Source: Actinacidiphila guanduensis (GTDB lineage Bacteria > Actinomycetota > Actinomycetes > Streptomycetales > Streptomycetaceae). From it: a stretch of 64,000 bases of DNA. Positions within the stretch are counted from its first letter, which is position 1. Every line of letters begins with the position of its first letter. Position numbers and translations under genes: made by a program. The DNA lies in assembly GCF_900103985.1 (NCBI RefSeq), contig NZ_FNIE01000015.1, positions 62,001 through 126,000 of the forward strand, given 5' to 3'. A model generated the notes under the pieces. It was not told the DNA's origin. It did no database searches and saw only the letters and a program-made list of their open reading frames with translations. Of the stretch, positions 19,127 to 26,682 are shown piece by piece.

Positions 19127-19627
19127 CTACGGGTGCATGCGGGCGCCCTTGAGCACCTTGTCGACGCCGTTGCGCGGTCCGTAGACGGCGAGGCCCACCA
19201 GGTCCAGTTCCTGCGTCGTCACGGCCCTGACGGCGGCGCGGTTGTCGCGATCGTTGCCCGTCGTGAAGAGCTCGGCGGTGAAGACGGCCCGCGGCAGCGC
19301 CCGGGCGAGCGCCTTGGCGTGGGCGTCCTTGAGCACTTGGCCGCTGCCCTCGAAGACGAGTACGGGCTGCCGGAACATCGGCAGGTAGGCCGTGCCGTCC
19401 GCGTCCTCGTACGGCTCCCCGATGACCTCGGGCAGCTGTGCGCCCAGGCCGCTGACGAGGAAGGCGGTGACGTTGAGCCGCTGCCAGGTCGCGAGGTCGT
19501 CCCGCAGGAGGACGGCGATCTTGGTGTCGAAGCGGACGGGGCCGGCGGCCGCGTCGGGTGCCGTGGAGTGGACGGACGGGGCGGGCGACGCGGACCTCGG
19601 TGCAGTGGCGGTGTGCTCGGTGCTCAT
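19127..19627 (-). CDS. DUF2000 family protein
   Basis: 166 residues from ATG 19627 (MSTEHTATAPRSASP). After a disordered N-terminus, KIAVLLRDDLATWQRLNVTA starts the DUF2000 domain, followed by EDADGTAYLPMFRQPVLVFE and AVRAVTTQELDLVGLAVYG. The family adopts a peptidyl-tRNA-hydrolase-like fold, function unknown. An in-frame upstream ATG at 19678 would add a segment encoded by the GTACG-rich DNA and is less likely. It is downstream of dcd on the same strand, but 151 bp with an inverted repeat separates them. Confidence 0.8.
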   Translation of the reverse strand: MSTEHTATAPRSASPAPSVHSTAPDAAAGPVRFDTKIAVLLRDDLATWQRLNVTAFLVSGLGAQLPEVIGEPYEDADGTAYLPMFRQPVLVFEGSGQVLKDAHAKALARALPRAVFTAELFTTGNDRDNRAAVRAVTTQELDLVGLAVYGPRNGVDKVLKGARMHP

Positions 19628-19743
19628 GGCCCCACTCTCGAGCCCGGGGACGTACGCCGTCTTGTACGTTCCTGGCACCTACGGCGGTCGTACGCGCGTG
19701 GGCCGACCGTACGCCCCGCCTATTGTGTCGCGTCCCCTTCGCA

Positions 19744-19763
19744 CGTACGACCGTGGTCGTACG
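19744..19763. repeat. Perfect inverted repeat in a CGTACG-rich tract
   Basis: CGTACGACC-GT-GGTCGTACG, 9-bp arms and 2-nt loop, 15 bp downstream of the dcd stop. Further CGTACG or GTACG copies occur between 19648 and 19720. It could end dcd transcription or be an operator. Confidence 0.5.
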
Positions 19764-19778
19764 GTCGCGGTCCGCCGC

Positions 19779-20354
19779 TCAGACCTGAGTGCGATGGAAG
19801 TTGAGGAACGAGCGGGACGGGGTGGGGCCACGCTGTCCCTGGTACCGCGAGCCGTGGCGGGATGAGCCGTAGGGGAACTCGGCGGCGGAGGTCAGCCGGA
19901 AGAGGCAGAGCTGGCCGATCTTCATACCCGGCCAGAGCTTCATCGGGAGCGTGGCGACGTTCGACAGCTCCAAGGTGACGTGGCCGGTGAACCCGGGGTC
20001 GATGAAGCCCGCGGTGGAGTGGGTGAGCAGCCCGAGCCGACCGAGGCTGGACTTGCCCTCCAGCCGGGAGGCGATGTCGTCGGGCAGGGTGATCACCTCG
20101 TAGGTGGAGGCGAGCACGAACTCCCCGGGGTGCAGGATGAACGCGTCGTCGCCCTCGGGCTCCACGAGCCGCGTGAGGTCCGGCTGCTCGACGGCCGGGT
20201 CGATGTGCGGGTACCGGTGGTTCTCGAACACGCGGAAGTAGCGGTCCAGCCGCACGTCGATACTCGACGGCTGCACCATCGACGCGTCGAACGGGTCCAC
20301 CCGCACCCGGCCGTTGTCGATCTCGGTCCGGATGTCCTTGTCGGAGAGAAGCAC
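19779..20354 (-). CDS. dcd: dCTP deaminase
   Basis: 191 residues, the usual size. It begins VLLSDKDIRTEIDNGRV, with PSSIDVRLDRYFRVF, the catalytic segment LASRLEGKSSLGRLGLLTHS-type (here IASRLEGKSSLGRLGLLT), and FIDPGFTGHVTLELSN, all family hallmarks. It deaminates dCTP to dUTP for dTMP supply; actinobacterial members can be bifunctional dCTP deaminase-dUTPases. Start is GTG 20354 with TACCCT 6 nt upstream, again a leaderless layout. It is cytosolic, with no sign of damage. Confidence 0.95.
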   Translation of the reverse strand: MLLSDKDIRTEIDNGRVRVDPFDASMVQPSSIDVRLDRYFRVFENHRYPHIDPAVEQPDLTRLVEPEGDDAFILHPGEFVLASTYEVITLPDDIASRLEGKSSLGRLGLLTHSTAGFIDPGFTGHVTLELSNVATLPMKLWPGMKIGQLCLFRLTSAAEFPYGSSRHGSRYQGQRGPTPSRSFLNFHRTQV

Positions 20355-20696
20355 CCTGCGAGGGTAGTGCCAGCGGCTCCGGGTCCTGGGACGACCCCCC
20401 GGCCTGGGCTCGGCAACCACTCGCCACGGGGTCGGGGCAACCACTCGGTACGGGGTTTCGACCGCCGCCCCGGTCCGGTGCCGTTGCGGTATGGACGGAG
20501 GCCGTCTCGGCGTCAGAGCTCGGCTCTTGGGCCTGGCCTGGGCCCTGGCTCTGGTCCCTGGACCCGGCCCTGGCGCTGGTCCCAGCCCTAGCGATGACCC
20601 CTGACCCCTGGGCCCTGGCACGCGGCCCTCGGCCCGGCTTGGCGACCGCGGAGGCGGCGCGAGCACCGCCCCGGCGCGGTCGGGCCGTACGGCCGG
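20355..20696. other. Intergenic region with 24-bp-spaced direct repeat and CCTGG-rich low complexity
   Basis: ggcaaccactcg(cc/gt)acgggg occurs at 20412-20431 and 20436-20455. From 20528 to 20625 the plus strand is a run of imperfect ggccctgg/ctggtccc units. No gene is supported, although the low complexity leaves frames open. Confidence 0.5.
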
Positions 20697-20873
20697 CTAC
20701 TTCCCCGAGCTGTCCTGCAGGCCGCTGACGGGCACGGCGTGCCGCAGCCGCGCGCACTTCGGACACCTCAACAGCCGCCCGGGCCCGAGCCGATCGGCTC
20801 CCAGCTGCTGCATCGGAAACGAGGCCGTACTGAACACATGGCCCTCGGCACAACGAACGACGGTGCGCTCCAT
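20697..20873 (-). CDS. Small zinc-ribbon-like protein
   Basis: 58 residues from ATG 20873 (MERTVVRCAEGHVFSTASFP) to LQDSSGK. Cysteine placement C-x2-GH near the start and CPKC in LLRCPKCARLRHAVPV suggests a single treble-clef or zinc-ribbon fold. It matches small conserved hypothetical proteins I remember from Streptomyces. GGAAGGGA lies at a good distance upstream. Function unknown; binding of nucleic acid or a protein is possible but unproven. Confidence 0.7.
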   Translation of the reverse strand: MERTVVRCAEGHVFSTASFPMQQLGADRLGPGRLLRCPKCARLRHAVPVSGLQDSSGK

Positions 20874-21042
20874 GAAGTCCCTTCCCCAACTCCGCGTGGC
20901 AGACAAACCCACACGATAGGGGACCCCGCCCCGCCCACCGGAGCACGACACCGCCCCTCAACCTACCCCCGCGAACCCTCCTCCACCCACCCCACCCCAT
21001 GGGGTACAGTATCCCCGGAGCCCCCTCCAGAAGGCCCCCAAT

Positions 21043-21113
21043 GCGGATGTAGTTTAATGGTAGAACATGAGCTTCCCAAGCTCAGAGCGCGGGTTCGATT
21101 CCCGTCATCCGCT
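21043..21113 (+). tRNA. tRNA-Gly (CCC)
   Basis: 71 nt with CCA encoded at 21114-21116. Acceptor GCGGATG pairs with CATCCGC, anticodon stem TGAGC/GCTCA, loop TTCCCAA with anticodon CCC, T arm with TTCGATT. The 3' half is repeated at 24729-24772, showing that it served as an integration site. TACAGT at 21005-21010 is a possible -10 box. Confidence 0.95.
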
Positions 21114-21116
21114 CCA
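21073..21116 (+). repeat. Attachment-site repeat, left copy (inside tRNA-Gly)
   Basis: 44 bp from the anticodon loop to CCA. The copy at 24729-24772 differs at two positions. It marks the left end of the integrated element. Confidence 0.85.
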
Positions 21117-21120
21117 AAGA

Positions 21121-21149
21121 AAAGCCCCAGGTCAAAAACCTGGGGCTTT
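21121..21149 (+). terminator. Terminator of tRNA-Gly
   Basis: 12-bp perfect stem (aaagccccaggt and its complement) with a caaaa loop and TTT. The same kind of hairpin follows the right attachment copy. Confidence 0.85.
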
Positions 21150-21167
21150 CTCGTTGCCTAGACCAAT

Positions 21168-21866
21168 TCAGTTGTCGCGTGCCAGATCCGTGCCAGAACG
21201 CTCGCGCACCTCACCGGCTTTGGCTTCCGCCCGCGCCCTGCGCACCATCCGATCGAGCCCGGCCGCCACCTCCCCCTGCCACTCCCGGTCGGAGTGCTGG
21301 TGGCCGTGCCCGGTGTGCCGCAGGTCGTAGAACCGGAAGTCGTCGGGCAGCCCCACTTTTGCGCGGGCCTTCCGCCATTTCCGGCCGAACGTCGAGCGCC
21401 GGAAAGGCGCACCCTTCTCCCCCACAAACAGCAATCCGTTCGGCTTCTTCTCCGCGTACCACACGAGGTGGCGCACCAGGGCCTTGCGCATGAATTCCGG
21501 CAGTGCGAGAAAGCGACGACCGACGTCGGACTTGGTGTCTCCCGGGACACGGCGTTCCGTCGCCGACTCGGGTTGCGCGGACCGGATCCACACTCCGACA
21601 TCTACCGTGTCGACGTCCAGCCGACGCAGAGCGGCTTGTTCCTCCGGCCTGGCCGATCCGAACGCTGCCAGGTAGACCATCAGCCGCCAGCGCGGCCCCG
21701 TTGCTTCGGCAAGCGCCGTGGAGATCTCCGTCACCGACGCCGGAGGCAGTCCAGTACCCCTCCATTGGCGTGGCCGGACGCGGACGATACACCTCACCGC
21801 AGGCTCCTGATCGTCAACGCCCTTGCCCAGCATGTGGAGACCCGAGGCGACCGCGGAGGCCGCATC
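21168..21866 (-). pseudogene. Tyrosine integrase remnant (pSAM2-like actinobacterial type)
   Basis: The C-terminal part is recognisable: LHMLGKGVDDQ, TGPRWRLMVYLAAFG, the first catalytic-arginine box ARPEEQAALRRLDVD, LLFVGEKGAPFRRSTFGRKW, and the second arginine box FRFYDLRHTG. Directly after HTGHG the sequence jumps to HQHSDREWQGEVAAGLDRMV. From memory of this family, about 30 residues normally lie between, including the third box and the nucleophile tyrosine of the IYQHSD-type motif. That segment is gone without a frameshift. The N-terminal core-binding domain is also unrecognisable upstream of about 21866. The enzyme should be dead. It lies next to the attachment site with its 3' end toward the tRNA, as in many such elements. 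Confidence 0.75.
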
Positions 21867-22759
21867 GTGACGGCGACCACCCACCCTCTTCCACGACCGG
21901 GAGCGCGCCGTGCTCCCCGTGGAGGACGGACAGCGAACGGCGCCGGGGACCGACCCTCGCCCCTTATCCAAACCAGGAGAGGGCACCGGCAGCCCGAGGT
22001 GGCAAGCGCCGTCAACAAGAGCCCCAGCTCAGCGAGTCGAACGGCTCTCGTGCGGGCCTGGGCAGGTGCGGCCTGAAGCACCTTACGGAGGCGCTGCCGG
22101 TCGGCGTGTTCCCGCAGCACGGGTTCCGAGCGCGTCAACGACGCCAGCAGACCAGCAGACCAAGGTGCGAATAACCATCTTCTCCACAGGTTCAAGGCAC
22201 CCGGCCGCGCTGTCACTCCTGTCCCCGCCCCGCTCGGCCCGGCCGACGCCGCGCACCCACGAAGCACAGCCGGATAGCTTGAGGCGAGACCGCACACCCG
22301 AGGTCACAACGATGCCCCCGGCAGGGGCGCTCGGGCCCCGGGATGACGAGGCCCGGCTGGCGCCGCACGATCATCGTGGAACTGGTGCGGGAGTTCCCAT
22401 CCCGACGGCCATCGACCTGGGCAAGCCGAGCGGGCGTGGTCCAGGGCGTCAGGGTCGTTCGTACAGTGGCGCGCTCCACCTGGACGCCAGGAATCGCGCC
22501 CGCTCCACCTAGGTGCGGGCCGACAGCAGACGAGATGGGAGCAGGGGTGAGTCGTGGCTTAACGCAGTGAACCAGTCCGCGATCCTGAAGCCACCGAGTG
22601 TGCATCGTCGCGGTCCTCATGCCTCGGCGGTCCGCTCAGTACGGAAGCGGACCGCCGTCGCCGCTTAGAACTAGCTCACCCAAAGGCACCCCAGACGCTA
22701 CGCTCACTGACAAACACACCGTGACAACGATCAACGCTCGGGCTGACTAGGGGGATGAA
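21867..22759. other. Element interior without a supportable gene
   Basis: About 890 bp. Several overlapping open frames exist on both strands, but none shows a ribosome binding site, family motif or consistent codon use. Probably the decayed 5' part of the integrase and lost excisionase/replication genes. Composition is mixed. Confidence 0.45.
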
Positions 22760-24534
22760 GTGCACACACTCACAGGTAAGCGAGTGGCCAAATTTGCGCG
22801 AGACTTCGGCTTCGAGGGGGGCGAGGCCAAGCAGTTCGAACTGTACGTCGCAGCCAACTACCTCTTCCCTTATGTACGGGACGATGTCGAGCAGATTGAG
22901 CGCACTGTTCTCGGCGGCGGGACCGACGAGGGCATCGACATCGCTGCCGTCGTAGTCAACGGACAGATCGTCTTCGAACCCTCAGAAATCGACGACCTTA
23001 TCTCAGACCAGGCATTTAATTCAGCGAGGGTACTCTTCATCCAGGCAAAGACAAGCGAGTCCTACGACTCTAAGCTCATCGCGAAGTTCCTCCACGGCGT
23101 CGAAGCTGTGACAAAGTACGCGATTAAGTCGAATAGCGTCAAACTTCCTCCAGCCCTGGTCGATCTGGCCGCTTTGATCGATCGGATCGCAGAGAGCGGT
23201 GATAAGTTTCAAGACACGCGAATTCCGTGCGAACTCTACTACGTCACCACCAGCGGCAATGACGGGAAGAGCGCACGGCAAGAACTTCAGGTCACAGAGG
23301 CGCTCGAACGCATTCGATCTCTCGGCATCTATTCAGAACCTTTGCACCTCAACACCCATGGCCACGATGCACTAGCCACAAAGCTGAAAGAGCGTCACGG
23401 ACCACAGAATATTCAATTCAACTTTGAGAAGCGACAGACCATTCCTGCGACTGAGCGGGTGAGTGAGGTTACATCGGGCTCTTGTCCGGCACGGCAGTGA
23501 TGAAGCTGCTGACGGATGAGACTGGTTCCGTACGACCAGGCATCTTCGATGACAACGTGCGCCTTGATCTCGGTAGCCACAACCCAGTGAATATCCGGAT
23601 CACGAGAACCCTTCATAGCGACGAACGCGAGCACTTTCCCTTCCTCAACAACGGGCTCACGATCATTGCAACATCTCTCCGGGGGTCTGGTGACAGATTC
23701 TTCATCTCCGGGTATCAGATCGTAAATGGCGGGCAGACGAGTCACCAGCTCGTTAGGTGGGCGGCAAGCGAACCAGTCAAGGCCAATCCGTCCCTCCTCT
23801 CTGACCTTTGGGTCCCGGTGAAGATCGTCAGCTCAGGCGACGCAGGGGTGCGAACAAGCGTGGCGATCGCTACTAACCTGCAAACTCCCATCGGCTCAAC
23901 TGACATTCAGGCGAGTTCCCAGATGGCGAAAGACGTGGAAGAGTATTTCAACCAGTCGGGCGTAAACGGCCTACGTTATCTGCGGCAGAACCAGGATGGG
24001 TCTCTTGATTTCCCGCGGACTCGCGTTGTCACGACTCCCGAACTCAACCGAGCGGTCGCTGCAACACTCTTCGGTGATTCTTTCCGAGCGATCGGCGCTC
24101 CGAAGGAGCTAGAGGCTGAGGGTTCGTTTGTTTGGGGTGAATACTCCGTTGAGGCTTACTATTACGCGGCCTGGATATTGTATCGGGTAGACAGGTTCTT
24201 CGCCCGAACACCCGAATCGACTACTCTCAAAGCCGCGAAGTATCACATCGCGATGATGGTGTCCGCTCTAATCACACCGGAACTTGTGCCTATCTTCGAA
24301 ACCTCTGAGATAGAGTCAGCAAAACAGCAGCTGAGGGGCGCTAAGAAATTGAGGTTCAAGATTTCTGAATCGGAGAGGATTGAACTAGCGATCACTACTG
24401 CAGTCGAGCTTGCCGCGGAGCAGTTTGAGTCTGTCTTGAACGAGGGCAGGAGCTTGCGCAAGGACGATGTACGCAGCCGCCGTAACCAGGAAACTCTTCT
24501 ACAGAAGGCCAAGGAGTCGAGCGCCAACATCTAA
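22760..24534 (+). pseudogene. AIPR-type (abortive infection phage resistance) protein, split by a single -1 frameshift
   Basis: The first half (GTG 22760, AGGGGG upstream) has a restriction-endonuclease-like N-terminus: GGGTDEGIDIAAVVV followed by ARVLFIQAKTSES, the D...QxK pattern seen in AIPR proteins. It runs to ERVSEV and then leaves frame. The -1 frame continues YIGLLSGTAVMKLLTDE, then the AIPR core: IFDDNVRLDLGSHNPVNIRI, HFPFLNNGLTIIA and ISGYQIVNGGQTSHQLV. One base missing in the TT at 23469-23470 restores a continuous protein of about 590 residues. The second frame alone can start at TTG 23482. The region is clearly less GC-rich than the flanks and uses codons rare in the neighbours, which is evidence of transfer. 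Either a real null mutation or a sequencing error. Confidence 0.8.
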
Positions 24535-24728
24535 TGTTTGGATTTCGATACATCAGCCGAAAGTAGTCAGCCGAAGTAAGACGGGGATCCTGCCGCTGCA
24601 TGCCCGATGCGTGCCCGGTCGAGCGGTGATCCCCGGTCAGACGCGGTCATCAGCACCACTTGCCGCACCTTCTCGGAGCAGCCGTACAAGCAGGTCAGCG
24701 CAGATTTTGGGGTCTCCATGCCCCGTGA

Positions 24729-24772
24729 TTCCCAAGCTCAGAGCGCGGGTTCGAATCCCGTCATTCGCTCCA
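24729..24772 (+). repeat. Attachment-site repeat, right copy (tRNA-Gly 3' fragment)
   Basis: 44 bp matching 21073-21116 with two differences (t to a in the T loop; c to t in the acceptor strand, which would still pair as a wobble). It is not a full tRNA. It marks the right end of the element. Confidence 0.85.
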
Positions 24773-24775
24773 TTG

Positions 24776-24804
24776 AAAGGCCCAGGTCGAAGACCTGGGC
24801 CTTT
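24776..24804 (+). terminator. Hairpin terminator after the right attachment copy
   Basis: 13-bp perfect stem (aaaggcccaggtc and its complement) with a GAA loop and a TTTT tail. Probably the original terminator of the pre-insertion tRNA gene. Confidence 0.8.
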
Positions 24805-25455
24805 TGCGTGCTCCGGAGCGTCCGAATAGCGCGTAAAACTTCCGCCCTTGGGCGGGCGCAAAGAGTGGATAAGGCCTGAGGCGCCGATTCGCGTCTGCTC
24901 ATCGGCAATTCATTGTACCGAGCGCGCCCAAGTGCCCTCACGTTCGGCGGTCGGCGGGCTGGTGATGCTTCGCCTCATGAGTCCTTACGCTGGCGGGAGC
25001 GCCCGCGTACTCGCATGTCGAACACACCTCCCATCCCCCTCCGTCAACTGCCGCGTCTCTCACCGGACGGTCGGACTCGAAGCCGTGGTGGCAGAGGAAG
25101 CGTGCGACAGGTGCCTCGTATCGCGCGGGGATCAGCGCGCGGCCTCAGCGATCTTGTCCTGGCCCGCGGTGAAAGAGGAGCCGGCGCTGAGACGACTCCC
25201 ACAGCCGCGCCAGCAAACGTCCCGTAGGCGTAAGCATGGCCACACGCTAGCGTGAACCGTCGCTGCGCAGAGGCGTCTTCACCGATCTGCGACCGACACG
25301 GCCCCCGTCTCGCACTGCCCAAGCACCGAGCCACGACAGCCGAGCACCACGCAGGAACCATCACGCGCGGCTCGGGCCCCCTGGCCCCGCCAACCTCTAG
25401 CGGCAGCGCCCCGCTTGTAATGTGCAGACCTGAACACCGGAAAGGGAAACCCACC
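24805..25455. other. Intergenic ~650 bp right of the element
   Basis: No full gene is supported. On the minus strand a TAGCGT box (25248-25243) lies 6 nt before an ATG at 25236, but the frame closes after about 26 codons (MLTPTGRLLARLWESS), which could be the remnant of a disrupted gene. The region 25380-25455 holds the aldo/keto reductase leader. Confidence 0.4.
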
Positions 25456-26391
25456 GTGAAGACCTTCACCATGCCCGGCACCGGCATCCTCGCCCCGAAC
25501 ATCGTGCTCGGCCTGATGCGCATCGCCGACAAGACCGACGAAGAGATCCGCGGGCTCGTCCGCGCCGCGCGCGACGCGGGGATCGACTTCGTCGACCACG
25601 CCGACATCTACGGTGGCGAGCTGCACGCCTGCGAGCGCCGTTTCGCCGAGGCGATGGCACTGAGCCCTTCGCAGCGCGACGAGATCACGATCCAGACCAA
25701 GACCGGCATCGTGACGGACGGCCCGTACTACGACTTCTCCTACGAGCACATCGTCAAATCGGTCGAGGGCTCACTCGCGGCCCTGCGCACCGACCGCATC
25801 GACATCCTGCTGCTGCACCGCCCCGACGCGCTCGTCGAGCCCGAAGAGGTGGCACGCGCCTTCGACGAACTCGAATCCTCGGGCAAGGTGCGCGCCTTCG
25901 GCGTCTCGAACCACACGCCGCGCCAGATCGACCTGCTGCGCAAGTACGTGCGCCAGCCCATCGTGGCCAACCAGCTCCAGCTCTCGATCACCCACGAGCC
26001 GATCATCGCCCAAGGGGTCGCCGCGAACATGCTCGCGGAGCAGCAGTCGGCCACCCTTGATGGCGGCGGGATCGTCGACTACTGCCGTCTGCACGACATC
26101 ACCGTCCAGGCGTGGTCCCCCTTCCAGGCCGGTTTCTTCACCGGTGTCTTCCTCGGCTCGCCTGACTACCCCGAGCTCAACTCCGTCATCGACCGGCTCG
26201 CCGCCCAGTACGACGTCCCCGCCATTGCCATCGCGACCGCCTGGATCACCCGCCACCCCGCCCGGATGCAGGTCGTGCTCGGCACCACCAGCCCCGAGCG
26301 CGTCACCGGCGCCGCCCAGGGCTCCGACCTCCGCCTCACCCGGGCCGAGTGGTACGAACTCTTCCGCGCCGGCGGCCACCTCGTCCCCTGA
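25456..26391 (+). CDS. Aldo/keto reductase
   Basis: 311 residues from GTG 25456 (VKTFTMPGTGILAPN) with AAAGGGAAA upstream. TIM-barrel AKR hallmarks: DHADIYGG with catalytic Asp and Tyr, the lysine in IQTKTGI, and the histidine in ILLLHRPDALVEPEEVARAF. The NADPH-binding end has VVLGTTSPERV. The layout resembles the E. coli YdhF branch (AKR, oxidoreductases of unknown natural substrate). It is cytosolic and stands alone, with a terminator hairpin 10 bp after the stop. Longer upstream frames lack a start signal. Confidence 0.92.
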   Translation: MKTFTMPGTGILAPNIVLGLMRIADKTDEEIRGLVRAARDAGIDFVDHADIYGGELHACERRFAEAMALSPSQRDEITIQTKTGIVTDGPYYDFSYEHIVKSVEGSLAALRTDRIDILLLHRPDALVEPEEVARAFDELESSGKVRAFGVSNHTPRQIDLLRKYVRQPIVANQLQLSITHEPIIAQGVAANMLAEQQSATLDGGGIVDYCRLHDITVQAWSPFQAGFFTGVFLGSPDYPELNSVIDRLAAQYDVPAIAIATAWITRHPARMQVVLGTTSPERVTGAAQGSDLRLTRAEWYELFRAGGHLVP

Positions 26392-26401
26392 ACCCGGAAG
26401 C

Positions 26402-26425
26402 GGGGCGGGCTAGCACCCGCCCCTT
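26402..26425 (+). terminator. Terminator of the aldo/keto reductase gene
   Basis: ggggcggg-ctagca-cccgcccc hairpin followed by TT. Confidence 0.75.
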
Positions 26426-26682
26426 CCAAGGCACCGCCCCATCCCCTCGTGGAGGCCAACGCCTCGTCCGCGGCGCCCCAGGCCCCCAGAGGTGCGGGGT
26501 GTGCGACGCGCAGCACGTGCTGGTAGCCGGCGTGGGCCTTGGCGTTGACATCTGCGCGGGGTTCCCCGCTGATCCTCGCCCTGAAAAATGACGGCCCGTT
26601 TGTCATGGCCCGGCCCTATACTCCGGCTGCCCCGACGACGGCCTCCGCCGATCGTGAGACAGGGCGATTCCAGGGGGGAATC
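26426..26682. other. Leader region of the large secreted protein gene
   Basis: 257 bp. No start-codon-supported gene. The plus strand near 26580-26600 (gaaaaatgac) is the only AT-rich patch and is the best place for the downstream promoter. Confidence 0.35.

Noticed and set aside
24637..24861. Small minus-strand ORF over the right attachment repeat
   Set aside because: Typical spurious frame over a tRNA fragment (NDGIRTRALSLG pattern).
26166..26606. Minus-strand frame left of the secreted protein gene
   Set aside because: Its upstream part (about 26480-26606) looks mildly protein-like but there is no ribosome binding site and the rest is antisense to the reductase gene.
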